From Deltaproteobacteria bacterium (GTDB lineage Bacteria; Desulfobacterota; Syntrophobacteria; Syntrophobacterales; Syntrophobacteraceae), in NCBI GenBank assembly GCA_021777755.1, contig JAJYDE010000003.1:62001-126000 (forward strand): 64,000 nucleotides of DNA, written 5' to 3'. The notes under the pieces were generated by a model. That model had not been told where the DNA came from, made no database searches, and was given only the letters and a program-made list of their open reading frames with translations. Each line of letters starts with the position of its first letter. The stretch's first letter is position 1. Shown piece after piece: positions 36,948 to 45,062 of this stretch. The position numbers and the translations under genes are program-made.

Positions 36948-38366
36948 TCAGCATATTCGGTGTTTGGCGAGCTTGAGGTAGAAGGAGCGGCGGCTGAGGC
37001 CAAGGGCTTCCATGGCCCTGGTCCTGTTGGGAAATCTTTTGAGAACGGCTTCGAGCAGATCTTTTTCGAAGGCTTCCATGACGTCTTTATAGACAAGGCC
37101 CCGGCCGGGGTTTTCGGGTTCGCTCCCCGCCGGAATGCGCCGGTCGAGTTCTGCGCGGCCTTGGGATACCAGCAGGTAGTGGGGCAGATCGGAGGGCTCG
37201 ATCAGTTCCGAATCGGTCATGTTGAGCGCGTAGTTCACCACGCTTCGCAGTTCCCTCGCGTTTCCGGGCCAGGGATGGGAGAAAAAAATATCCATGGTGG
37301 CCCGGCTGAATTCGGCTTTCCTTTTGTAGTGGCGACAAAGGCCGTCGAGGAAATGGCCGGCGATCAACTCGATGTCCCGGCCCCGCTCGCGCAAGGGCGG
37401 CACATGGATGGTCATGGTATTTAGCCGGTAGAAAAGGTCTTCTCGGAACTTGCCCTCGATCATCATTCGGGAGAGGTCCCTGTTGGTGGCGCTGAGAATT
37501 CGCGTATCAACAGGTATACATTTTTGATCCCCCACCCGCCGGAACTCCCCCTCTTCGAGCACCCTGAGGATCTTGGCCTGGGTGTTGAGTTCGAAATCGG
37601 CCACTTCGTCGAAAAACAGGGTGCCTTTGTCCGCGAGGTCGAACAGGCCCTTTTTGCCCTCTTTTCGGCCTCCCGTGAAGCTGCCCGAGGCGTAGCCGAA
37701 AAGTTCGGATTCGATCAGGGTGCCCGGAATGGCCGCGCAGTTGATGCTGACGAATTCGTGGTCGCAGCGTCTGCTCGATTCGTGAATGGCGCGCACCAGC
37801 AGTTCCTTTCCGACCCCGGACTCGCCTGTTACCAGGACGGAGAAGTCGGCCCTGCCAGCCTTGTAGGCCAGGTAGAGCGCGGCGCGGAAAGGACTGCTGG
37901 CGCCCACGAGTTTTTTGAAGGGGGCGGGCAGGTCGGCGCCCCGGGCAATGCCCGCGTCGAGGTAGGATTCGACGTAGCGCCGCCTGGCCTTGGAATCGGC
38001 CTCCGAGGCCTCTTGATGGACCACGTTCATGATGGTGACCGAGCAGGCGAAGTCTTCGGCCGAAGGCAGCAGAAGCACCGAACATATGACCGCCCCTTTT
38101 AGCGAATCGATGTATTTTCGCACATTTGCCACCTCGGTACGATTGGCCATGGCCTTAAGGGTCAAGGAATCGGCTTCGATCTCGGCAAGTTTACGACCCG
38201 CCAGGGCATGGGCGGGAAGGCCCATGATGCGGCTGCACGCATCGTTGGCATAGACCACGGTCCCCTGCCTGGAGGTGACCAGGACCGCGTCGCCGATGTG
38301 TTTTAGAATGTGGAACTCGCCGCTTTGCAAGACCGTTTCGAGGCCTTTTTCGACATTTTCTTCCAA
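36948..38366 (-). CDS. PAS-domain sigma-54-dependent transcription activator
   Basis: A 472-residue enhancer-binding protein. A PAS domain (about 15-115) replaces a receiver, so it senses a small ligand or redox signal rather than phosphorylation. The AAA+ domain (about 150-385) has Walker A GESGVGKE (181-188), Walker B GTLFFDE and the sigma-54 contact loop as GSFTGG (228-233) instead of GAFTGA. A Fis-type helix-turn-helix ends the protein (RAMEALGLSRRSFYLKLAKH). It is 9 bp after the hydratase gene and directly upstream of a sigma-54 promoter, so it very likely controls the HMGL-like operon. Confidence 0.9.
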   Translation of the reverse strand: MEENVEKGLETVLQSGEFHILKHIGDAVLVTSRQGTVVYANDACSRIMGLPAHALAGRKLAEIEADSLTLKAMANRTEVANVRKYIDSLKGAVICSVLLLPSAEDFACSVTIMNVVHQEASEADSKARRRYVESYLDAGIARGADLPAPFKKLVGASSPFRAALYLAYKAGRADFSVLVTGESGVGKELLVRAIHESSRRCDHEFVSINCAAIPGTLIESELFGYASGSFTGGRKEGKKGLFDLADKGTLFFDEVADFELNTQAKILRVLEEGEFRRVGDQKCIPVDTRILSATNRDLSRMMIEGKFREDLFYRLNTMTIHVPPLRERGRDIELIAGHFLDGLCRHYKRKAEFSRATMDIFFSHPWPGNARELRSVVNYALNMTDSELIEPSDLPHYLLVSQGRAELDRRIPAGSEPENPGRGLVYKDVMEAFEKDLLEAVLKRFPNRTRAMEALGLSRRSFYLKLAKHRIC

Positions 38367-38375
38367 GGCCGGTCC

Positions 38376-39158
38376 TTATTTTCCCTTGAACACCGGTTTT
38401 CGCTTTTCTCTGAAGGCGGTCAACCCCTCGGTGCGATCTTCCGTGGGGATGGTCACCCAGTAGGCGTTCGATTCAATGGCGAGGCCGGAGCGCAGATCGA
38501 CCTCCAGACCGTGGTTGATGGCGTACTTGGCCTGGGTGATGGCAATCGGACCACCCTCACAGATCATTGCGGCCATCTCCAGGCATTGGTCCATCAGGGC
38601 CTCGGGGGCAACGACCTTGTTTACCAAACCGATGGAAAGAGCCTCCGCGGCATCGATTCGCCTGCCGGTGTAGATGAGTTCCTTGGCCTTTGCCCGGCCG
38701 ACGATGCGGGGCAGCCGCTGGGTGCCGCCGCCGCCCGGAATGATCGCCAGTCTTGTTTCGGTAAGCCCCATGGTGGCCTTTTCCGAAGCTATGCGGATGT
38801 CACAGGCCAGGGCCAGTTCGGTACCGCCCCCGAGAGCTATCCCGTTTACCGCCGCGATGACCGGCTTGTTCATGTATTCTACGAACGTAAACAACTCGCG
38901 CAGAGTGAAAATGAATTTTCTTACCTCTTCTTCGGGAAGGGTCGCCCTTTCCTTGAGGTCGGCGCCGGCGCAAAAGGCCTTTTCGCCCGCCCCGGCGATT
39001 ATGATCACCCTGACTTGAGGGTCCCACTGAATCGCGTTGACTTTTTCCGAAAGGGCCCGCAACATACCGAAGTTCAAGGAATTCATCACTTCCGGGCGGT
39101 TTAGCTTCAAGATCGAGGTCTGCCCCGATCGCTCTTCCAACACCAACGACTGCTCCAT
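38376..39158 (-). CDS. Enoyl-CoA hydratase/isomerase, methylglutaconyl-CoA hydratase-like
   Basis: A 260-residue crotonase. Oxyanion-hole segments are FCAGADLKERA and ALGGGTELALACDIR, the latter with the catalytic Glu; IIPGGGGTQRLPR and the C-terminal VDLRSGLAIESNAY are shared closely with AUH/methylglutaconyl-CoA hydratase. This suggests hydration of a branched enoyl-CoA, the step after methylcrotonyl-CoA carboxylation. ATG 39158 follows AGGAGGAAAT. It leads a two-gene unit with the sigma-54 activator; its upstream region has two strong inverted repeats. Confidence 0.88.
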   Translation of the reverse strand: MEQSLVLEERSGQTSILKLNRPEVMNSLNFGMLRALSEKVNAIQWDPQVRVIIIAGAGEKAFCAGADLKERATLPEEEVRKFIFTLRELFTFVEYMNKPVIAAVNGIALGGGTELALACDIRIASEKATMGLTETRLAIIPGGGGTQRLPRIVGRAKAKELIYTGRRIDAAEALSIGLVNKVVAPEALMDQCLEMAAMICEGGPIAITQAKYAINHGLEVDLRSGLAIESNAYWVTIPTEDRTEGLTAFREKRKPVFKGK

Positions 39159-39199
39159 ATTTCCTCCTGTTGATTCCGCAAAGGGATTCCGATCCGCCA

Positions 39200-39214
39200 C
39201 ATGCTAATAGCATG
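39200..39214. repeat. Inverted repeat in the hydratase promoter region
   Basis: CATGCTA-A-TAGCATG is a perfect 7-bp inverted repeat with one central base, 42 bp before the hydratase start. It may be a second operator. Confidence 0.45.
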
Positions 39215-39238
39215 CTGGAGCAGTTACCATTTTTGCCA

Positions 39239-39256
39239 AAAATTGTATACAATTTT
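39239..39256. promoter_or_regulatory. 18-bp perfect palindrome, candidate GntR-type operator
   Basis: AAAATTGTATACAATTTT is a perfect 18-bp palindrome between the kdpD-like stop and the hydratase start, both on the minus strand. Its TTGTATACAA core resembles operators of FadR/FCD-type GntR regulators. It lies about 80 bp before the hydratase ATG. No GntR-FCD gene is in the window. Confidence 0.6.
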
Positions 39257-39277
39257 ATATTACAGAAGGATATTCGC

Positions 39278-40444
39278 TCAAGACTCTTGCCGCCTCACGG
39301 CCCCCGGGAGTTTTTGCTCGGCTTTGGCATCGACTACCACGACGGTGAGTCCGCGAGCCTTCAGGATCAACTGCTCGACGACGGTTTTTCGTCCGAGCAG
39401 CCGCTTCCACAAGGGCAAGTGGCCGGGTCTGCCGATCACGATATGGCCGACACGGTATTCGCTTGCGAAGTGAAGGATGGTCTCGGCGATGTCCTCGCCC
39501 TTGTAGGTGAAAACGATGGCGCCCAGGGCGTTGGCCAGGGTGAGGGTCTCGGAGAGGTAGCGCTGGGTGGTGGCGTCGATGGCGGTCGGGGATTCGGAGG
39601 GCCGTTGGACATAGACGGCGTACCAGTTGCGGTTTAGGCGCCCGGAAAGCCGCGAGCCGTAGCGAAGCAGCCCCGCGGAATTTGGACCGCGCGAACTGAG
39701 GCACACCATCACCTGATCGGGAGCGGTCGAGTGTTCCTCCTCGGGGGTGCTTCGACGCTTGAGATCGATCTGAGAGGCGAGTTCGCGAAAGGAGAGTTCG
39801 CGCAATTCATTCAAGTTGGAGCGTTTGAAGAAGTTTTCAAGGGCCGTGGGCACTCTTTCGCTCGGGTAGATTTTGCCCTCTTTCATGCGCTGCTGCAGGT
39901 CTTCGGGGGCAAGATCGACGTTTACGATTTCGTCCGCCTCGGCCAGAATGGCGTCGGGCAGCCGTTCGTGGACCTTGACGCCGACCAGTTGCTCGACCGT
40001 ATCGTAGAGGCTCTCCAGGTGCTGGACATTCATGGTCGTGATGACGTGAATGCCTGCGGCGAGAAGATCCTGGACATCCTGGTACCGCTTTGCGTTTTCG
40101 CCCCCCGGAACGTTGGTGTGGGCCAGTTCATCGACCAATGCCACTTCAGGGCGCCGAGCCAGCAGGGCGTCCAGATCCATTTCTTCAAGCAAAATTCCCC
40201 GGTAGTGAATCCGTTTTCTGGGGATGATCTCCAGCCCCTCGACCAGCTGTGCGGTTTCGGCCCTTCCATGGGTTTCAACCAGCCCGACGACGATATCGAC
40301 TCCGGCCAGCCTCAGGCGATGGCCTTCGAGAAGCATCTGCCAGGTTTTTCCCACTCCTGGGCCATAGCCAAGGTAAACTTTGAGCTTGCCACGTTGGGCG
40401 CGGCGAATCAACTGAAGAAAGCTAAGGGCCTTGTCTTCGGCCAT
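39278..40444 (-). CDS. kdpD: KdpD sensor module only (KdpD domain + USP domain, no kinase)
   Basis: A 388-residue protein equal to the cytoplasmic N-terminal part of KdpD. Walker A is GYGPGVGKT (26-34) and Walker B region VDELAHTN near residue 108. A universal-stress-protein-like domain follows (about 245-375, ending in GRPGHLPLWKRLLGRKT). The four TM helices, GAF, HisKA and ATPase domains of full KdpD (about 890 residues) are absent, and no pieces follow downstream. It is 24 bp after kdpC and has its own GGAGG site. It may bind c-di-AMP or K+-related signals and modulate KdpFABC or the adjacent sensor kinase. Confidence 0.88.
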   Translation of the reverse strand: MAEDKALSFLQLIRRAQRGKLKVYLGYGPGVGKTWQMLLEGHRLRLAGVDIVVGLVETHGRAETAQLVEGLEIIPRKRIHYRGILLEEMDLDALLARRPEVALVDELAHTNVPGGENAKRYQDVQDLLAAGIHVITTMNVQHLESLYDTVEQLVGVKVHERLPDAILAEADEIVNVDLAPEDLQQRMKEGKIYPSERVPTALENFFKRSNLNELRELSFRELASQIDLKRRSTPEEEHSTAPDQVMVCLSSRGPNSAGLLRYGSRLSGRLNRNWYAVYVQRPSESPTAIDATTQRYLSETLTLANALGAIVFTYKGEDIAETILHFASEYRVGHIVIGRPGHLPLWKRLLGRKTVVEQLILKARGLTVVVVDAKAEQKLPGAVRRQES

Positions 40445-40468
40445 CGGGACCTCCGGCTTGAACGAGGA

Positions 40469-41065
40469 TCACTTTTTGTTGCTCTTGTCGAGGGCGAGGT
40501 TTATCAGCAGAACGTTTACCCGGGGTTCGCCCAAAAAGCCCAGTTGACGGCCGGCGGTGAACCTTGCGATAAATCGGCGCACGACCTCGACCGACATTGC
40601 CCTGGCACGGGCAACCCTTGGCGCCTGCAATTGGGCATTTTCCACGCTGATATCGGTATCGAGGCCGGAGCCGGAGGCCGTCACCGCATCGGCGGGGACC
40701 TTGACGGCGGGCGGGAGGTCATTTTCGGACCGATAGGCCTCGACCCTGGTTTTTACCTCATCGTGGAGCTTTTTGGAAAGAGGCCCCAGGTTGCTCGCGT
40801 TGGAACTTGCGGCGTCATAGCCGTTATCTCCCGCCTCGGAGGGACGGGGATGAAAGTAGCGCTCTCCGGTGAAATTCTGGGCGATAAGGCTGCTGCCGAC
40901 CACCTTTGCGCCCCGCCTTACGAGCGAACCGTTCGCCTGGTCATGGAAGGCGAGTTGGCCTATACCCCAGACCAGGAGCGGATAGAGCCCGCAAAGCACT
41001 GTTCCAAGAATGATCGTCACCACTGCCGAGGCCCGGAAATCCTTAATCAACGCCTTTATGTTCAT
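40469..41065 (-). CDS. kdpC: Potassium-transporting ATPase subunit KdpC
   Basis: A 198-residue KdpC: one N-terminal TM helix (about 12-35) and a periplasmic domain with GERYFHPRPS, YDAASSNASNLGP and DTDISVENAQLQAPRVA, all family signatures. KdpC stabilises the complex and helps ATP binding or ion access. It follows kdpB by 12 bp. Confidence 0.96.
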   Translation of the reverse strand: MNIKALIKDFRASAVVTIILGTVLCGLYPLLVWGIGQLAFHDQANGSLVRRGAKVVGSSLIAQNFTGERYFHPRPSEAGDNGYDAASSNASNLGPLSKKLHDEVKTRVEAYRSENDLPPAVKVPADAVTASGSGLDTDISVENAQLQAPRVARARAMSVEVVRRFIARFTAGRQLGFLGEPRVNVLLINLALDKSNKK

Positions 41066-41077
41066 AGCTCTTTCTCC

Positions 41078-43102
41078 TCAGGCCAGTCCGACGGCCCGGA
41101 TTATCATGTCGATCAGCTTAATGCCGATAAAGGGAATGATGAGCCCGCCCAGGCCGTAGATGAGAAGATTTCGGCGCAGGATCTCCGCGGCCCCCAGAGC
41201 GCGGAATTTAATGCCTTTAAGGGCCAGGGGAATTAGGGCCACGATGATCACGGCGTTAAAGATGACGGCACTGAGGATGGCGCTGTGGGGGGTGCCGAGC
41301 CTCATTACGTTCAAGGGGGCGATGACCGGGAAAGTCGATACCAGCATGGCCGGAATGATGGCGAAAAATTTGGACACATCGTTTGCCACGCTGAAGGTCG
41401 TAAGGGCTCCCCGGGTCATGAGGAGCTGTTTTCCGATCTCGACCACCTCGATGAGCTTGGTGGGGTTGGAATCCAGATCGACCATGTTGCCGGCTTCCTT
41501 GGCGGCCTGGGTGCCTGTGTTCATGGCCACGCCGACATCTGCCTGTGCGAGGGCGGGGGCGTCATTGGTGCCATCCCCCGTCATGGCCACAAGATGCCCC
41601 ACCGCCTGCTCGCGGCGAATGAGCGCGAGTTTATCCTCTGGGCGGGCTTCGGACAAAAAGTCGTCCACTCCGGCTTCCCGGGCGATGGCTTCGGCGGTGA
41701 GGCGATTATCCCCGGTAATCATGACCGTGCGGATGCCCATGGCGCGAAAGCGTTCAAACCGGTCCTGAAGGCCGCCTTTTACGATATCCTTGAGATGAAT
41801 GGCGCCCATTATTTTCCGGTCCTTGGCCACTACAAGCGGGGTCGCTCCCTTCTGTGCGATATCCTGAACACTGGCCACGACCTCTGGGGGCAAATCTTCG
41901 CCAACGAATTCACACACGGCGTCGGCGGCACCCTTGCGGTACTGGCGCCCGTCGAGATTTACACCGCTCATGCGGGTTCTGGCGGTGAAGGCAATGAACT
42001 CGGCCTGTTCGAATCCGCTCAGATCCCTTTCACGAATGCCAAACTCCTTGGCCAAAACGACGATGCTTCGGCCCTCGGGCGTCTCGTCGGCAAGCGAGGC
42101 GAGTTGGGCCGCGTCGGCCAGTTCTTCGACCGAGACCCCTGGAGCTGGCACGAACGAAACGGCCTGCCGGTTTCCAAGGGTTATGGTTCCGGTCTTATCG
42201 AGCAAAAGCACGTCCACGTCCCCGGCAGCCTCGACGGCCCGGCCGCTCATGGCCAAAACGTTATGCTGCACCAGCCGGTCGATGCCCGCAATGCCTATGG
42301 CGCTAAGAAGCCCGCCGATGGTGGTGGGGATGAGGCATACCAGAAGGGCGGCCAGAACGGTTATGGAAAAGAGCGTATGGGAATAGGCGCCGAAGGGCTT
42401 GAGAGTTGCCACCACGATGATGAAAAGGATGGTAAGGGAGGCAAGAAGGATGGTAAGGGCGATTTCATTTGGCGTTTTCTGCCGCTTTGCGCCCTCTACG
42501 AGGCTTATCATGTGGTCCATGAAGCTCTCGCCCGGATTGGCCGTCACCCGGATTGTTATCTCGTCGGAGAGAACGCGGGTGCCTCCGGTGACCGCGCTGC
42601 GGTCGCCTCCCGACTCGCGGATAACGGGCGCGGACTCCCCCGTAATGGCCGACTCGTCAACGCTTGCGGCCCCCCGGGTCACATCGCCGTCAGCCGGAAT
42701 GACCTCGCCGGCCTTGACAACCACCATGTCGTCTTTTCGAAGCGACTCGGCGGCGACGGTCTTGGTCGTTCCATTCGGCTGGAGAAGATTTGCCGTGGTA
42801 AGAGTACGGGCTTTGCGCAGCGTATCGGCCTGGGCTTTGCCCCGCCCTTCGGCCATGGCCTCGGCAAAATTGGCAAAAAGCACCGTAAACCATAGCCACA
42901 GTGATATTTGCAGCGGAAAACCTATCGCCTGGCCGCGCAGGGGGGCGAAAATCAGCTCGACGGTAGTAACTATCGCGCCCACCAAGGTGACGAAGATTAC
43001 CGGGTTTTTTGCCAGGTAGACCGGGTTCAGTTTCAGGAAACTGTCCCGAATCGCGGGAACAAGGATCGATCTGTCGAAAAGTGAATGTTCTTTTCCGGCC
43101 AT
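41078..43102 (-). CDS. kdpB: Potassium-transporting P-type ATPase subunit KdpB
   Basis: A 674-residue class IA P-type ATPase, normal length. The actuator motif TGES is at 154-157, the phosphorylated Asp302 in DKTGT, and the hinge [17 protein letters not shown] near 510. It hydrolyses ATP to power K+ import through KdpA. It lies 12 bp after kdpA and 12 bp before kdpC. Confidence 0.98.
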   Translation of the reverse strand: MAGKEHSLFDRSILVPAIRDSFLKLNPVYLAKNPVIFVTLVGAIVTTVELIFAPLRGQAIGFPLQISLWLWFTVLFANFAEAMAEGRGKAQADTLRKARTLTTANLLQPNGTTKTVAAESLRKDDMVVVKAGEVIPADGDVTRGAASVDESAITGESAPVIRESGGDRSAVTGGTRVLSDEITIRVTANPGESFMDHMISLVEGAKRQKTPNEIALTILLASLTILFIIVVATLKPFGAYSHTLFSITVLAALLVCLIPTTIGGLLSAIGIAGIDRLVQHNVLAMSGRAVEAAGDVDVLLLDKTGTITLGNRQAVSFVPAPGVSVEELADAAQLASLADETPEGRSIVVLAKEFGIRERDLSGFEQAEFIAFTARTRMSGVNLDGRQYRKGAADAVCEFVGEDLPPEVVASVQDIAQKGATPLVVAKDRKIMGAIHLKDIVKGGLQDRFERFRAMGIRTVMITGDNRLTAEAIAREAGVDDFLSEARPEDKLALIRREQAVGHLVAMTGDGTNDAPALAQADVGVAMNTGTQAAKEAGNMVDLDSNPTKLIEVVEIGKQLLMTRGALTTFSVANDVSKFFAIIPAMLVSTFPVIAPLNVMRLGTPHSAILSAVIFNAVIIVALIPLALKGIKFRALGAAEILRRNLLIYGLGGLIIPFIGIKLIDMIIRAVGLA

Positions 43103-43114
43103 CTGTACTACCCC

Positions 43115-44866
43115 TCAAAAAAGCATGGTCGAGTGGACCATGAGGAAGTGTTCCACAATGGGGCCCAAGCTCACCACGGGAAAAAAGGTCAAGGCTCCGA
43201 CAATCAGAACCGTGCCGATAATGAGAAGGATGAAGGTTGCGCCGGCAACGGGCATGGAACCCGAACTTACCGGAACGGCCTTTTTGGACGCAAGGCTTCC
43301 AGCAAGGGCCAGCACGGGAACGATCACAAAATAGCGGCCAACAAGCATTGCGAGACCAAGGGTGGTGTTGTAGGGCAAGGTGTTCCCGCTAAGACCCGCA
43401 AAGGCGCTGCCGTTGTTGTTGATACACGAGGTGAAGGCGTAGAGGATTTCGCTAAGGCCGTGGGGACCCGTGTTATTGAGTCCCGCAAGCCCCCAGGTGG
43501 AAACGCAGGCAAGGGCGGTAAATCCGAGAAGCACCGCCGAGGGCAAAAGAATGGCAAGCACCGCGGCCATGACATCGTAGGATTCGAGTTTTTTGCCCAA
43601 GTACTCGGGCGTTCGACCGATCATGAGACCCGCGAGAAATATGGCCAGCACCACGAAGATCAAAATGCCGTAAAGACCGGCCCCCACACCCCCGAAGACC
43701 ACGCATCCCGTGTGCATGTTAAAGAGGGGCACGAGTCCTCCGAGGGGCAGAAAGGAATCGTGCATGGAGTTAACCGCTCCGCATGAAGTATCGGTTGTAA
43801 CGGTTGCAAAGAGCGCGGAATCAAAGGCGCCGAATCGGGCCTCCTTTCCTTCCATATTGCCCTGGCGGGCGGAAACGCCAAGCGAGGTAAGCCGCGGGTT
43901 GCCCCGGGATTCGGACCACCAGCAGATCATGGTGCCGGCAAGAAAAAGGATTAACATGGCCGACCAGATGGACCAGCCGTGCTTCTGGTTTCCCACCATG
44001 CGGCCGAGCCAATAGGTCAGGCCGCTACCGATGGCGAAAATCGAGAGCATTTCGACAAAATTCGATAGAGGTGTCGGGTTTTCGTAGGGGTGGGCGGAAT
44101 TGGCGTTCATGAACCCGCCACCGTTGGTCCCCAGTTCCTTTATCGCCTCCTGGGAGGCGACCGGCCCCATGGCGATCGACTGCGTCGAGATCAGCTTTTG
44201 CCCCGTGGCGGTTTTTCCCGTGTAGGGTTCAACGATGTGAGCGGTCACGTAGTGGCTGAAATTTTGGATCACCCCCTGGGACATGAGGAAAACTGCCATA
44301 ATTATGCTTAGCGGAAGCAAAAGATAGAGGCTTACCCGTGTGAGATCGACCCAGAAATTTCCGAGGAGCCTTGTTTTCTGCCTGGCTATGCCGCGAACCA
44401 AGGCTGCAGCGACCGAAATACCCATCGCGGCGGAAAAGAAATTGTGCGATGTGAGCGCCACCATCTGGGATAAGTAGGTCATGGTGGACTCGCCGCCGTA
44501 ATTTTGCCAGTTGGTGTTGGTGGTGAAGCTCGAAGCGGTGTTGAAGGAAAGATCGGGCGAAAGGGCCCCGAAGTGCTGAGGATTCAGCGGCAAAAATTGC
44601 TGGAGCCTCAGCAGGGCGTAGGTGAAAAGGGCCCCTGCAAGGCTGAAGACAAGAGCCGAGCCGGCATAACCCTTCCAGTCCTGCTCGCCGGTCCCTTCGG
44701 CGCCAATACAGCCGTAGACCAGATTTTCCACCGGTTTTAAAACCGGCTCCAGAAATGTTTGTCCCGCAGGGTCGAGCACCCGCATGAGGTAGAGCCCGAG
44801 AGGCTTCGTAACAGCCAGCAAGACGACGGTGAATACGGCCAGTTGAACCCAGCCCGCAGCATGCAT
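43115..44866 (-). CDS. kdpA: Potassium-transporting ATPase subunit KdpA
   Basis: A 583-residue K+ channel-like subunit with about ten TM helices. The four selectivity-filter repeats are visible, for example TNTNWQNYGGE, GTNGGGFMNANSAHPYENP and CINNNGSAFAGL. KdpA binds K+ with high affinity at the periplasmic face. GAGGAG precedes the ATG. It is slightly longer than the E. coli protein (557). Confidence 0.98.
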   Translation of the reverse strand: MHAAGWVQLAVFTVVLLAVTKPLGLYLMRVLDPAGQTFLEPVLKPVENLVYGCIGAEGTGEQDWKGYAGSALVFSLAGALFTYALLRLQQFLPLNPQHFGALSPDLSFNTASSFTTNTNWQNYGGESTMTYLSQMVALTSHNFFSAAMGISVAAALVRGIARQKTRLLGNFWVDLTRVSLYLLLPLSIIMAVFLMSQGVIQNFSHYVTAHIVEPYTGKTATGQKLISTQSIAMGPVASQEAIKELGTNGGGFMNANSAHPYENPTPLSNFVEMLSIFAIGSGLTYWLGRMVGNQKHGWSIWSAMLILFLAGTMICWWSESRGNPRLTSLGVSARQGNMEGKEARFGAFDSALFATVTTDTSCGAVNSMHDSFLPLGGLVPLFNMHTGCVVFGGVGAGLYGILIFVVLAIFLAGLMIGRTPEYLGKKLESYDVMAAVLAILLPSAVLLGFTALACVSTWGLAGLNNTGPHGLSEILYAFTSCINNNGSAFAGLSGNTLPYNTTLGLAMLVGRYFVIVPVLALAGSLASKKAVPVSSGSMPVAGATFILLIIGTVLIVGALTFFPVVSLGPIVEHFLMVHSTMLF

Positions 44867-44877
44867 TCAAGTTCTCC

Positions 44878-44964
44878 TCAAAAGTCTTCAGGTCGGATGA
44901 GTACCCAGAATAGATAAATTATCAGGGCGACAGCTATAATTCCTACGATTATGTCTTCGATCAT
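44878..44964 (-). CDS. kdpF: KdpF, small stabilising subunit of the Kdp ATPase
   Basis: A 28-residue single-helix peptide, MIEDIIVGIIAVALIIYLFW followed by a short polar tail ending PEDF. Its size, position 11 bp before kdpA and single TM helix match KdpF, which stabilises the KdpABC complex in the membrane. Its ATG overlaps the stop of the preceding 30-residue gene (ATGA), so translation is coupled. Confidence 0.88.
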   Translation of the reverse strand: MIEDIIVGIIAVALIIYLFWVLIRPEDF

Positions 44965-45053
44965 TTCCTCTCACTTTCAAAAAAAAGCGCATACAATCCG
45001 GAAAGAATGAAAAACCCGATCAGAATGCCAACATACAAAACGTCCCAAAACAT
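44961..45053 (-). CDS. 30-residue single-helix membrane peptide upstream of kdpF
   Basis: A 30-residue peptide, MFWDVLYVGILIGFFILSGL plus a short tail ending ESERK. TGAGGAGGGATC directly precedes its ATG, a very strong ribosome-binding site. It has one hydrophobic helix (about 5-24) and overlaps kdpF by four bases. It lies 9 bp after the sensor kinase stop, so it is in the same transcription unit. It may be a second small Kdp subunit or a sensor accessory; the function is unknown. Confidence 0.72.
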   Translation of the reverse strand: MFWDVLYVGILIGFFILSGLYALFFESERK

Positions 45054-45062
45054 GATCCCTCC

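Noticed and set aside
39731-42895. Long plus-strand frames of about 500 codons opposite kdpB, kdpC and kdpD
   Set aside because: They are mirror frames of strongly conserved Kdp proteins.
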